From Synergistaceae bacterium (GTDB taxonomy: Bacteria; Synergistota; Synergistia; Synergistales; Aminobacteriaceae): 19,066 bases of DNA. Below, in pieces: positions 1 through 6,994 of the stretch (position 1 is the stretch's first letter; each line of letters opens with the position of its first letter). The notes below the pieces were generated by a model, which saw only the letters and a program-made list of their open reading frames with translations, did not search any database and had not been told where the DNA came from. Location: contig JAAYJB010000198.1 in assembly GCA_012523155.1 (NCBI GenBank), positions 1-19,066 of the forward strand, given 5' to 3'. A program made the position numbers and the translations under genes.

Positions 1-50
1 CGCTTCTGGTGAAGCTCCTCACAGAGCTCGTCTATGCTGCGGTATGCCAT
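1..50 (-). CDS. Probable acyl-CoA carboxylase / methylmalonyl-CoA decarboxylase carboxyltransferase subunit, N-terminal fragment
   Basis: Only the first 16 codons are inside the window, from an ATG at 50-48. The visible protein begins MAYRSIDELCEELHQK, an amphipathic helical start of the kind found on biotin-dependent carboxyltransferase subunits (MmdA/PccB family). A ribosome binding site AAAGGAGG lies 12 bases upstream, in the 24-base gap after meaB, so the gene is very likely co-transcribed with mcmA1-mcmA2-meaB. In propionate pathways the carboxyltransferase subunit handles methylmalonyl-CoA/propionyl-CoA, which fits the neighbours. The fragment is too short to prove the family. It does not start like a methylmalonyl-CoA epimerase, which normally opens with a metal-binding IDHIGIAV-type strand. 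The identity rests mainly on context. Confidence 0.5.
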   Translation of the reverse strand, partial: MAYRSIDELCEELHQK

Positions 51-74
51 GTGCTGTATTTGCCTCCTTTTCTA

Positions 75-1028
75 CTATTTGCCTTCCTCGCCGTCACTGA
101 ATATCTTCTTCAAAATCTCTCCGGCAACTGAATAGGGATTTGTTTTTCTTGACACGAGCGCCTCCATTACATCATCGTTCCTGTAAGAGCGCCATGCCTT
201 GTCAGTTTTCCGGGCCAGGACTTTGAGGAGAATATCAGCTACCTCCGAGGAAAGCCGTCTATGCTCAAATTTCGCCCCTTCGGGGCTGTTTTTGATGAAG
301 TTATGGTGCTTGATGACGCTTTCAACAAACTCGCCGACCCCTGAACCGTTTTCGGCAACCGTCAGATGTACTGGAGGGGTCCAAGGTTTGTCCTTCACAA
401 GTTCAAGCATCAGCCTGACTTCCGCCGCAACCCGGTCGACGCCGGGCTTGTCCGCCTTGTTGATGGCGAACACATCGGCTATTTCCATAATGCCGGCTTT
501 CATTATCTGTATATCGTCTCCCATGCCGGGGACAAGAACCACGCACACCGTGTTTGCTATTTTGATGACATCGACCTCTGACTGGCCGACTCCCACGGTC
601 TCGATGATTATAACGTCTTTTCCGCAGGCATCAAGCAAAAGAACGGTTTCTCTTGTTCCTCTGCTGAGTCCTCCGAGGGATCCCCGTGTTCCCATGCTTC
701 TGATATAAACCCCGTCATCTCCCGTATGCCGCTGCATCCGTATACGGTCTGCGAGTATGGCTCCTCCCGAGAAGGGGCTTGAGGGGTCCACGGCGATAAT
801 ACCCACGGTTTTTCCGCGCTTGCGGAACGATTCAATGAGCTTGTCGGTAAGGGTGCTCTTGCCTGCGCCGGGACTTCCAGTGATACCGATTACCATAGCT
901 CTCCCCGTGAGGGGATAAATCCTCCGCATTACTGCGTCAGCAATTGGATCCTCGTTTTCGATCAGGCTTATGATGCGGGCAATAGCGCGTGTATCACCCG
1001 CAAGAGCCTTGTTGATTAAAATATCCAC
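75..1028 (-). CDS. meaB: MeaB-type G3E GTPase, chaperone of methylmalonyl-CoA mutase
   Basis: MeaB-family GTPases (ArgK/YgfD, MMAA in humans) gate loading of adenosylcobalamin into methylmalonyl-CoA mutase and protect or reactivate the enzyme. The 317-residue protein has the P-loop GSPGAGKST (51-59), the family motif DPSSPFSGGA (81-90), the switch/Walker B region ETVGVGQSE (143-151) and the base-recognition motif NKAD (190-193). Length and motif spacing are normal for the family. The start codon is GTG at 1028-1026, five bases after the mcmA2 stop. The only Shine-Dalgarno-like sequence is a weak AAAGAG inside the end of mcmA2, so translation is probably coupled to mcmA2. Adjacency to both mutase subunits makes the partner unambiguous. 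Confidence 0.95.
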   Translation of the reverse strand: MDILINKALAGDTRAIARIISLIENEDPIADAVMRRIYPLTGRAMVIGITGSPGAGKSTLTDKLIESFRKRGKTVGIIAVDPSSPFSGGAILADRIRMQRHTGDDGVYIRSMGTRGSLGGLSRGTRETVLLLDACGKDVIIIETVGVGQSEVDVIKIANTVCVVLVPGMGDDIQIMKAGIMEIADVFAINKADKPGVDRVAAEVRLMLELVKDKPWTPPVHLTVAENGSGVGEFVESVIKHHNFIKNSPEGAKFEHRRLSSEVADILLKVLARKTDKAWRSYRNDDVMEALVSRKTNPYSVAGEILKKIFSDGEEGK

Positions 1029-1033
1029 AGCTT

Positions 1034-1450
1034 TTACTGCTCTTTTTCCCTTTTTTCAGCCACAGCTTTTTCGAGCCACTCAACACACACCGAGGTAGAT
1101 GTTCCTGGGCCGAACACGGCTCCTGCTCCTGCATCGATAAGACCAGGGATATCATTTTCAGGAATGACTCCGCCTCCGAAAACGATAACATCTCCCGCAT
1201 CCTTCTCTTTCAGCAGCGAGATGATTTTTGTGAAATAAAACGTGTGTGCTCCGGACAGGATGCTTATGCCTACCGCATCAGCATCCTCCTGAAGGACAGT
1301 TTCAACTATCTGTTCAGGGGTCTGGCGAAGGCCAGTATACACCACTTCCATGCCCGCATCCCGAAGAGCTCTCGCTACAACTTTCGCTCCCCTGTCATGG
1401 CCGTCAAGCCCCGGTTTTGCAACAACGACCCTGATTTTTCTTTCGTCCAC
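1034..1450 (-). CDS. mcmA2: Methylmalonyl-CoA mutase, B12-binding small subunit
   Basis: This 138-residue protein is a stand-alone cobalamin-binding domain. It carries the DxHxxG signature at residues 16-21 (DGHDRG). His18 is the expected lower axial cobalt ligand of base-off/His-on B12 enzymes. The rest of the B12 fold follows, with SILSGAH (63-69), FGGG (91-94) and GPGTST (114-119). It pairs with the catalytic subunit encoded 44 bases upstream to form the two-polypeptide mutase found in many archaea and anaerobic bacteria, rather than the single long chain of human or Propionibacterium MutB. The start is GTG at 1450-1448, supported by GGAGGG seven bases upstream. No ATG lies near enough to compete. 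Confidence 0.95.
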   Translation of the reverse strand: MDERKIRVVVAKPGLDGHDRGAKVVARALRDAGMEVVYTGLRQTPEQIVETVLQEDADAVGISILSGAHTFYFTKIISLLKEKDAGDVIVFGGGVIPENDIPGLIDAGAGAVFGPGTSTSVCVEWLEKAVAEKREKEQ

Positions 1451-1494
1451 GAAAAATCCCTCCAGTGTATTGATACTATCGAGTAATAGATCTG

Positions 1495-3162
1495 TTATAA
1501 CACGATGTTTTCAGTGTATTCACCGAAAACTTCACGAAGGACGCCGCAGATTTCTCCCTCGGTGGAATAGCATTTCACTGCGTTGATGATATAGGGCATA
1601 AGGTTCTGCGATTCTCCGGACGCTGCTTTTCTTATCTCTTCCAGCGCATTCGAAACGGCGATGTTGTCCCGGTTCTCCTTGAGCTGGCGGAGTTTTGCGA
1701 TCTGCCGTTCACCCACCGAAGCGTCCACGGTGAGGAGTTTCATGCTGCCCCTGTCTTCCTTTACCTGGAACTTGTTGACGCCGACCACGATCGCTTCCTT
1801 CGTTTCCACTGAGCGCTGATACTCGTAAGCGGCGTCCTGGATGTGCTTTTGTACATACCCTTTTTCAATGGCTGTGAGCATGCCTCCCATGTCGTCGATC
1901 TGCCCGATGTACTCGAAGGCCTTCTTTTCGATCCCGTTCGTGAGGCTCTCAATGACATATCCGCCCGCAAGCGGGTCGACAGTATTCGTCACTCCTGATT
2001 CGTGGGCGATGATCTGCTGAGTCTTCAGCGCAATCCCGACGCTCTTTTCGCTGGGAAGGGCGAGCGCTTCGTCCATGCTGTTGGTATGAAGGGACTGGGT
2101 TCCGCCGAGAACTGATGAAAGAGCCTGGATGGTAACGCGGACGATATTGTTTTCCGGCTGCTGCGCCGTGAGCGTGCTGCCCCCGGTCTGAGTATGGAAG
2201 CGGAGCATCTGCGCCTTCGGGTTTGTCACGCCGAAACGGTCTTTCATGATGCGGGCCCACATACGCCGGGCTGCGCGGAACTTGGCGACTTCTTCAAGGA
2301 AATCGTTATGCGCGTTGAAGAAGAATGAAAGGCGTTCGCCGAATACGTTCGGATCAAGTCCCTTTTTGCTTGCCGCTTCCACGTAGGCGATCCCGTCCGC
2401 CAGCGTGAACGCAACTTCCTGTGCTGCAGTGCTCCCCGCCTCCCTGATATGGTAGCCGGAAATGGAGATGGTGTTCCACTTCGGAACATTGGCACTGCAG
2501 AACTCAAATATATCTGTAATAAGGCGCATTGAGGGTTTCGGGGGGAAAATATATGTGCCCCGGGCGATGTACTCCTTGAGAATATCGTTCTGGATCGTCC
2601 CGGAAAGAGCGTCCATGGGGACACCCTGCTTTTCTCCTACGCAGATGTACATGGCAAGCAGGACGCTTGCCGGAGCATTGATCGTCATTGAAGTTGAAAC
2701 TTTGTCAAGTGGGATCTGGTTGAAAAGGATTTCCATGTCCTTGAGACTGTCTATTGCAACTCCGACTTTTCCGCATTCTCCCTGTGCCATGGGGTCATCT
2801 GAATCATAGCCGATCTGCGTGGGAAGGTCGAAAGCTACGGAAAGACCTGTCGTCCCCTGTGAAAGGAGATACCTGTACCGTTCATTCGATTCCTCAGCAC
2901 TGGCAAATCCCGCGTACTGGCGCATGGTCCAGAACCTGCCCCGGTACATTGTCGGCTGGACTCCCCTCGTAAAAGGGTATTTGCCTGGAAAACCGATATC
3001 CTTCATGTAATCAATAGATTCGATATCGTCAGGCCCGTAAAATCGTTCGAGCGGAAGGCCTCCTCCTGTTGTAAAGGATTCCTTCCTTTCTTTGTGTTTC
3101 TGAAGTGATTTCGCAACGCCTGCTTCAAATTTTTCCCTGGCATCCTTGTACTCCGCGTTCAT
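1495..3162 (-). CDS. mcmA1: Methylmalonyl-CoA mutase, catalytic large subunit
   Basis: The 555-residue protein is the substrate-binding TIM-barrel part of an acyl-CoA mutase without the C-terminal B12 domain, which is the separate gene downstream. The reaction is reversible rearrangement of succinyl-CoA and (R)-methylmalonyl-CoA. Residues that set specificity in characterised methylmalonyl-CoA mutases are kept: Tyr83 in RQYAGF (Tyr89 in P. shermanii), Gln191 (Gln197), Arg201 in KEYIAR (Arg207) and His238 in SGYH (His244), all at a constant offset of six. Isobutyryl-CoA mutases replace the Tyr and Arg, so this is methylmalonyl-type. The conserved [15 protein letters not shown] segment is also present. 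The ATG start has GAGGAGG about ten bases upstream. It is first in its operon, behind a good promoter. Confidence 0.96.
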   Translation of the reverse strand: MNAEYKDAREKFEAGVAKSLQKHKERKESFTTGGGLPLERFYGPDDIESIDYMKDIGFPGKYPFTRGVQPTMYRGRFWTMRQYAGFASAEESNERYRYLLSQGTTGLSVAFDLPTQIGYDSDDPMAQGECGKVGVAIDSLKDMEILFNQIPLDKVSTSMTINAPASVLLAMYICVGEKQGVPMDALSGTIQNDILKEYIARGTYIFPPKPSMRLITDIFEFCSANVPKWNTISISGYHIREAGSTAAQEVAFTLADGIAYVEAASKKGLDPNVFGERLSFFFNAHNDFLEEVAKFRAARRMWARIMKDRFGVTNPKAQMLRFHTQTGGSTLTAQQPENNIVRVTIQALSSVLGGTQSLHTNSMDEALALPSEKSVGIALKTQQIIAHESGVTNTVDPLAGGYVIESLTNGIEKKAFEYIGQIDDMGGMLTAIEKGYVQKHIQDAAYEYQRSVETKEAIVVGVNKFQVKEDRGSMKLLTVDASVGERQIAKLRQLKENRDNIAVSNALEEIRKAASGESQNLMPYIINAVKCYSTEGEICGVLREVFGEYTENIVL

Positions 3163-3247
3163 GCGTGCATCCCCTCCTCAGGAAAATGACTTGTCTTTAA
3201 CTCGTTAATTTTCGTGCATGCTTTTCAAATAAATCTTTTATCAACAT

Positions 3248-3277
3248 ACTATAGCCTGATTTGTTCTTTTCTGGCAA
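3248..3277 (-). promoter_or_regulatory. Sigma-70-type promoter of the mcmA1-mcmA2-meaB operon
   Basis: On the minus strand a -35 element TTGCCA (3277-3272, 5 of 6 consensus) and a -10 element TATAGT (3253-3248, 5 of 6) are separated by 18 bases. This predicts a transcript start near 3241 and an untranslated leader of about 80 bases before mcmA1. The 265-base gap 3163-3427 that holds it shows no other gene. The leader is too short for a cobalamin riboswitch. The call is from sequence match only. Confidence 0.6.
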
Positions 3278-3427
3278 ATGAAAGATGCGGATAACTCCTG
3301 AAAAGCGAAAGGTTTTCTGAATCAACCCGATGCTAAATACACCGCAGATGAAGAACGAGTGGAAGTCTTTCTGCATTTCGGCAACCTGCAGATGTTTCCT
3401 CTGCCGCGGCCCGATACCTGATAACAG

Positions 3428-3646
3428 TCATAAATGCTTTGATATCACGTCAATGCCTGCGAACGAATAAAAAGCGAGAATTACAGCTCCGGCAAGAAGA
3501 AAACCGAGAAGCATCCGCAGGTAAAGTACCCATATTGCTCCTCCGGGAAGCGAACCGTTTCTTATACGAACGACTATCCTGGCGATAAAAAGCGAAGCAA
3601 GAAACATCCCCAGTGCAATAAGCGCTTGTACGTTTACTATAGGCAT
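3428..3646 (-). CDS. Small two-helix membrane protein, unknown function
   Basis: I do not recognise a family. The 72-residue product has two hydrophobic stretches, about residues 6-26 and 38-64, joined by a short basic, glycine-rich loop (RIVVRIRNGSLPGG). This predicts a helical hairpin in the inner membrane. The loop charge suggests it faces the cytoplasm, by the positive-inside rule. The ATG at 3646-3644 has only a weak ribosome binding site (GAG seven bases upstream). The gene is isolated. A terminator at 3772-3805 separates it from the upstream operon, and the mcm promoter follows downstream. Codon usage looks like that of its neighbours, and the hydrophobic pattern in this frame is far from random. 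It could be a small holin-like, YggT-like or regulatory membrane peptide, but nothing in the sequence decides this. Confidence 0.6.
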   Translation of the reverse strand: MPIVNVQALIALGMFLASLFIARIVVRIRNGSLPGGAIWVLYLRMLLGFLLAGAVILAFYSFAGIDVISKHL

Positions 3647-3771
3647 TTTTCACTCAACTTTCATACAGGGGATATAGATGGAGAATAGGATAACTCATAA
3701 AAAAACATAACGCTACTTTAAAAATGAGTTTTTACCTTCAATGAAAAAGAAAAAAATGAGAAAATCTCTGC

Positions 3772-3805
3772 AAAAAAAGTACCCTGAATGATTCATCCAG
3801 GGCAC
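3772..3805 (-). terminator. Intrinsic terminator after the gnnA-like gene
   Basis: In the minus-strand transcript a 12-base-pair stem (3805-3794 with 3790-3779, two G-U pairs) closes a 3-base loop and is followed at once by seven U residues (3778-3772). This is a textbook Rho-independent terminator, placed 35 bases after the stop codon of the last gene of the long tig-to-gnnA run. There is no matching U-tract on the plus strand, so it acts in one direction. Confidence 0.92.
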
Positions 3806-3839
3806 CCTGTTTTGTATGTTCGCCGACCGTTCTAAAGGA

Positions 3840-4814
3840 TCACCATTCACCGGAAGCCTGCAGCCCGTTCAAACCTTCATCCAGATGGATCTGCTTCAGC
3901 ACCGACACTGCAACCTCCAGTGCTCGTTTGCCGTCTGTTATTCCTACGAGTGGCTGCTTCCCTTCCCTGACGCATGTCACAAAATGCTGAAGCTCCAGCT
4001 TCAGGGGTTCGCTCTTGGGAAAAACAGGATGTTCTATCACTTCCACGAGACTGCTGTTGTTTTGCCGCACACACCTGTTGATGGACACATCCTGCGTCTC
4101 GTAGTCGATGGTGACGTACCGCTCCGGCTCCATTATTTCCAGCTGCCTGAGCCTGCGTTCCGAAACCCGGCTTACAAGAATGTGTGCCATTGAGCCGTTT
4201 TCAAAAGAAATCTGTGCAGAGGCTATATCCTCGTGGTCAGTACGGATGCACCTCCCGGTTGCCGATATGTTGGTGATTTCGGAACGGACAAGCGAAAGGA
4301 TTATGTCGATGTCGTGGATCATCAGGTCGAGCACGACCCCAACGTCGCTTATTCTGGGGGAGAAAGGCCCGAGCCTTCTGGACTGAAGGAACAGCGGTTC
4401 GTGTATTATTTTTGATATGTATTGAACCGCACTGTTGAACCGTTCGATATGCCCCACCTGCAATACCAGGTCTGAATCGGCCGCCATGCGGAGAAGGCTC
4501 TCCGCTTCACTGACAGTTGTAGTAACAGGTTTTTCAATAAGTACGTGAATTCCGTTGCTGAGAGCTTTCTTCGCGATTTCGAAATGAAGGCTGGTGGGCA
4601 CGACTACACTCACAGCGTCGGGCCTCGCTTTCGAAATGAATTCATCGATATCTGTATACCAGGGGACTCCAAGGTTGTCACCTATTGCTGAAGCCCGGTT
4701 TTCGTTCTGATCCACCACCCCGACCAGCTGCGATCCCAGGAGCTCCGTGTACACCCTGGCATGGTGCTGTCCGAGATGGCCCACCCCGATAACGCCCAGT
4801 TTTTTCAGCTCCAT
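3840..4814 (-). CDS. Gfo/Idh/MocA-family NAD(P)-dependent sugar-nucleotide dehydrogenase, GnnA-like
   Basis: The 324-residue protein opens with a Rossmann dinucleotide site GVGHLG (10-15) and has the family catalytic motif EKP (94-96, Lys95) and a C-terminal alpha/beta dehydrogenase domain. The segments GHIERFN (111-117), VVLDLMIHDID (150-160) and TDHEDIA (192-198) resemble UDP-N-acetylglucosamine 3-dehydrogenase (GnnA). That enzyme makes the 3-keto sugar later aminated by GnnB to UDP-GlcNAc3N for amide-linked lipid A. The open frame extends 72 codons further upstream, but ATG 4814 is chosen because AGAGGAG lies at 4832-4826 and the family fold begins there. The longer version would run into pgeF. 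It is the last gene of the operon, 85 bases after pgeF. Family assignment is firm; the exact substrate is inferred. Confidence 0.72.
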   Translation of the reverse strand: MELKKLGVIGVGHLGQHHARVYTELLGSQLVGVVDQNENRASAIGDNLGVPWYTDIDEFISKARPDAVSVVVPTSLHFEIAKKALSNGIHVLIEKPVTTTVSEAESLLRMAADSDLVLQVGHIERFNSAVQYISKIIHEPLFLQSRRLGPFSPRISDVGVVLDLMIHDIDIILSLVRSEITNISATGRCIRTDHEDIASAQISFENGSMAHILVSRVSERRLRQLEIMEPERYVTIDYETQDVSINRCVRQNNSSLVEVIEHPVFPKSEPLKLELQHFVTCVREGKQPLVGITDGKRALEVAVSVLKQIHLDEGLNGLQASGEW

Positions 4815-4825
4815 GAACGGATCAA

Positions 4826-4832
4826 CTCCTCT
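4826..4832 (-). promoter_or_regulatory. Ribosome binding site that fixes the gnnA-like start
   Basis: AGAGGAG on the minus strand sits 11 bases before ATG 4814-4812. No comparable site precedes the far-upstream ATG of the longest open frame at 5030, so the shorter protein is preferred. Confidence 0.7.
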
Positions 4833-4899
4833 TAGATGCTTAAAAACGGCTTCCCTGTCTAATATTCTCACGCTCGCACAGGAAAAAGTGGTATCTTTC

Positions 4900-5661
4900 C
4901 TACCGGAGCCAGGCCAGGAGAAAAAGCCGATTCTCCCTGTCCCCGTTCCTGTAGGAATAGCATACATCATTGTTATGAAAAGTACACAGGGGTATCGAAC
5001 AGATATTATCTTCTTTAAGGCCGCCTGCAAGAAGTCTTTGCCGGATTTCTCCCCCGAGATCGAAGAAGGCGTTTTCTCCCTCTATTCTGGAGCAGCCTGG
5101 GAAAAAGGAGCGTAAGCCTTCAGTTGTCCATTCCTCCCCCATTTTCCGGAAGTAATGTTTTTTCCCGATTCCCGGTCCTATCCAGGCCCAGGTTCTCGAA
5201 GGATCCGCCCCCTCTTTGCGGAAAAGCGACTCGCAGGTTTTCCCGGTGATGTCAAGAACAGTCCCCTTGTAGCCGGAATGAAGGATGGCGATCCAGGGAG
5301 ACGGGACTGCTGAGGCCATAACAACCGGGAAACAGTCGGCAAACCTGAGAGATCCCTCGACTCCGGGGTCAGAAATCAGTACGCCGTCAGCCTTCGGTCT
5401 TTCGGGAATCGCATTCCCCGGAGCGGCCTTCACAACAGACGTTCCGTGTACCTGTTGGGGGGCTACCAGGGGGCCGGTCACAGGAAAAAGTTCGTGAAGA
5501 CTCTTCCTGGAAGCCATTGGGTTTCCGAGAGCCAGGTCCATTTTTCCGCTTCGCAGGAAAATGCGTATAAAGAATCGTTCTTCCTTTTCGGGAGGCAGAA
5601 AAACAAGAGATGGTACGATACTGTCTGTTTCATGGATGAATGTGACGGCGGTCCGGGGCAT
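4900..5661 (-). CDS. pgeF: PgeF/YfiH/YlmD-family multicopper-like hydrolase (purine nucleoside / peptidoglycan-editing factor)
   Basis: Members of this family (older name laccase-domain or polyphenol oxidase) act on purine nucleosides such as adenosine and inosine. In E. coli the family protein prevents mis-incorporation of serine into peptidoglycan precursors. The 253-residue protein keeps the metal-site triad: His72 (QVHG), Cys110 (FADC) and His128 (LHSG). It also has the ADG motif (91-93) and the C-terminal CT...YSYR motif (226-238). The usual HAGWRG loop reads HSGYKG, a conservative change of Trp to Tyr and Arg to Lys. Length is normal. The ATG overlaps the folC stop (TGATG), indicating translational coupling. 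The protein should be cytoplasmic because it has no signal peptide. Confidence 0.88.
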   Translation of the reverse strand: MPRTAVTFIHETDSIVPSLVFLPPEKEERFFIRIFLRSGKMDLALGNPMASRKSLHELFPVTGPLVAPQQVHGTSVVKAAPGNAIPERPKADGVLISDPGVEGSLRFADCFPVVMASAVPSPWIAILHSGYKGTVLDITGKTCESLFRKEGADPSRTWAWIGPGIGKKHYFRKMGEEWTTEGLRSFFPGCSRIEGENAFFDLGGEIRQRLLAGGLKEDNICSIPLCTFHNNDVCYSYRNGDRENRLFLLAWLR

Positions 5662-6989
5662 CAGAACGAAAATTCCTTCCGGTTGTTAATTAGAACTTTC
5701 CTTAAAAAACCGATGAAATAAAGGCTTCCGCAGCATACCGTTCCTTCATTGAAGCTTTCGGAAAATCGCACGGCATCCAGTGGGTCGGGTACTACCTTCA
5801 CTGAAGACGGGATCCATCCTTTTGCCTCCGCTGTTTTTGCAAGTGTTTCAGGTGCTGCGGCGCGTTCGCTGCCCGGTACCGTAGTGCACACGAGTCTTGC
5901 GCCTGCTTTTCGAAGGAGGGAGATACACTCGGGATAGTCCTTGTCTTTCATGCAGGCATATACGATTGTCCCCCGTTTTTCCCCGTATATGGCCGTCAGG
6001 CTTTCAACGAGCCTTCGTATTCCGTCGGGGTTGTGTCCTCCGTCGAGAACAAGCGGGGGGTCAGGCCGAAGAATTTCGAATCGTCCCGGCCAGACGGCGT
6101 TGGCAATGCCTTTGCGTATTGACGCATCAGTGATCCGTGGAAAAAAACCGGAAATTGCGAGCATGCCTGACAGGGCCAAGGCACAATTGTCCACCTGGTA
6201 AAGACCATGGAGGGCGCTGTGTACGGAAAGAAGCTTTCCGTGAGAAAAAAAAGTGAAATTTGTGCCTTTCGAAGTAGCATTAATATCTGTTATTGATGTG
6301 TTTTCATGGACTATCATGGGCAATGATCCCGCGTCGGAGGCGATCTGCCTGAAAAGTCCGTTGAGAGACGGAGGATCCCCTGAGAAAATAAAAGGTATAT
6401 TTTTTCTTGCTACTGCAAACTTTTCAAGCGCAATCTTTTCAAGGGTGTCGCCCAGAAAATCCATGTGATCCATGGAAATCGATGCCGCAAGGGTAAGGAC
6501 TACCCTTCCCAGAAGATTAGTGGCGTCAAGACGGCCTCCGAGTCCGGCCTCCACCACTGCTATCTCTGTACCGCTGCCGGAGCAGAGGAGAAAAGCTGCA
6601 GCTGTAACAAGCTCAAAGAACGTCGGTGGATCGTTTTTGAGAACAGGATCGGTATTCATTGCGTCTCCGATGGTTTCAACAGCTTCCACCCATTTTTCCA
6701 GGGAAACAGGCTCGCCGCGGAACGTCAGGCGCTCCTGCGGCGATTCAAGATGCGGGCTGGTGTACAGGGCCGTCCTGTAGCCTGATTCTCTGAGGATGCT
6801 TTCTGAAAAAGCCGCCGTTGATCCCTTGCCGTTCGTTCCCACAATATGGACTGCGGGAAAATCATTCTGAGGGTTCCCCACCAGCCTCAGCAGTCTGGAG
6901 ATCCTGTCCAGTCCGGGGCGGATCCCGGGGCTCGCCAGGGAGGCAAACAGGTTTTCCAGTTCCTCGAAAGATCCTGGTCTTCGGGCCAT
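5661..6989 (-). CDS. folC: Folylpolyglutamate synthase / dihydrofolate synthase
   Basis: FolC adds glutamate to dihydropteroate and/or to folate in an ATP-dependent Mur-ligase-like reaction. The 442-residue protein shows the P-loop GTNGKGST (51-58), the folate/omega-loop motif TSPHL (77-81), the second nucleotide motif EAGLGGRLDATN (147-158), ISMDHMDFLG (171-180) and a C-terminal DGGHNPDG. Lys190, in ALEKFAVARK, sits where the carbamylated lysine is expected; the usual EKAGI reads EKFAV here. Whether it has both activities cannot be read from sequence. The ATG start is five bases after the valS stop. There is no good Shine-Dalgarno, so translation probably depends on ribosomes finishing valS. 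The valS-folC pair is the same as in Bacillus. Confidence 0.95.
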   Translation of the reverse strand: MARRPGSFEELENLFASLASPGIRPGLDRISRLLRLVGNPQNDFPAVHIVGTNGKGSTAAFSESILRESGYRTALYTSPHLESPQERLTFRGEPVSLEKWVEAVETIGDAMNTDPVLKNDPPTFFELVTAAAFLLCSGSGTEIAVVEAGLGGRLDATNLLGRVVLTLAASISMDHMDFLGDTLEKIALEKFAVARKNIPFIFSGDPPSLNGLFRQIASDAGSLPMIVHENTSITDINATSKGTNFTFFSHGKLLSVHSALHGLYQVDNCALALSGMLAISGFFPRITDASIRKGIANAVWPGRFEILRPDPPLVLDGGHNPDGIRRLVESLTAIYGEKRGTIVYACMKDKDYPECISLLRKAGARLVCTTVPGSERAAAPETLAKTAEAKGWIPSSVKVVPDPLDAVRFSESFNEGTVCCGSLYFIGFLRKVLINNRKEFSF

Positions 6990-6994
6990 TTTTT

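Noticed and set aside
3163..3247. Possible cobalamin riboswitch before the B12-dependent mutase operon
   Set aside because: The predicted leader is only about 80 bases and shows no B12-box-like core, too short for that class.
3450..3653. Alternative 67-codon frame overlapping the small membrane protein gene
   Set aside because: It is cysteine/arginine/serine-rich with no structure typical of a protein, while the other frame has two clean hydrophobic helices.
4815..5030. 72-codon upstream extension of the gnnA-like frame
   Set aside because: It overlaps the 3' end of pgeF, lacks a ribosome binding site at its ATG, and the family fold and a good site begin at 4814.
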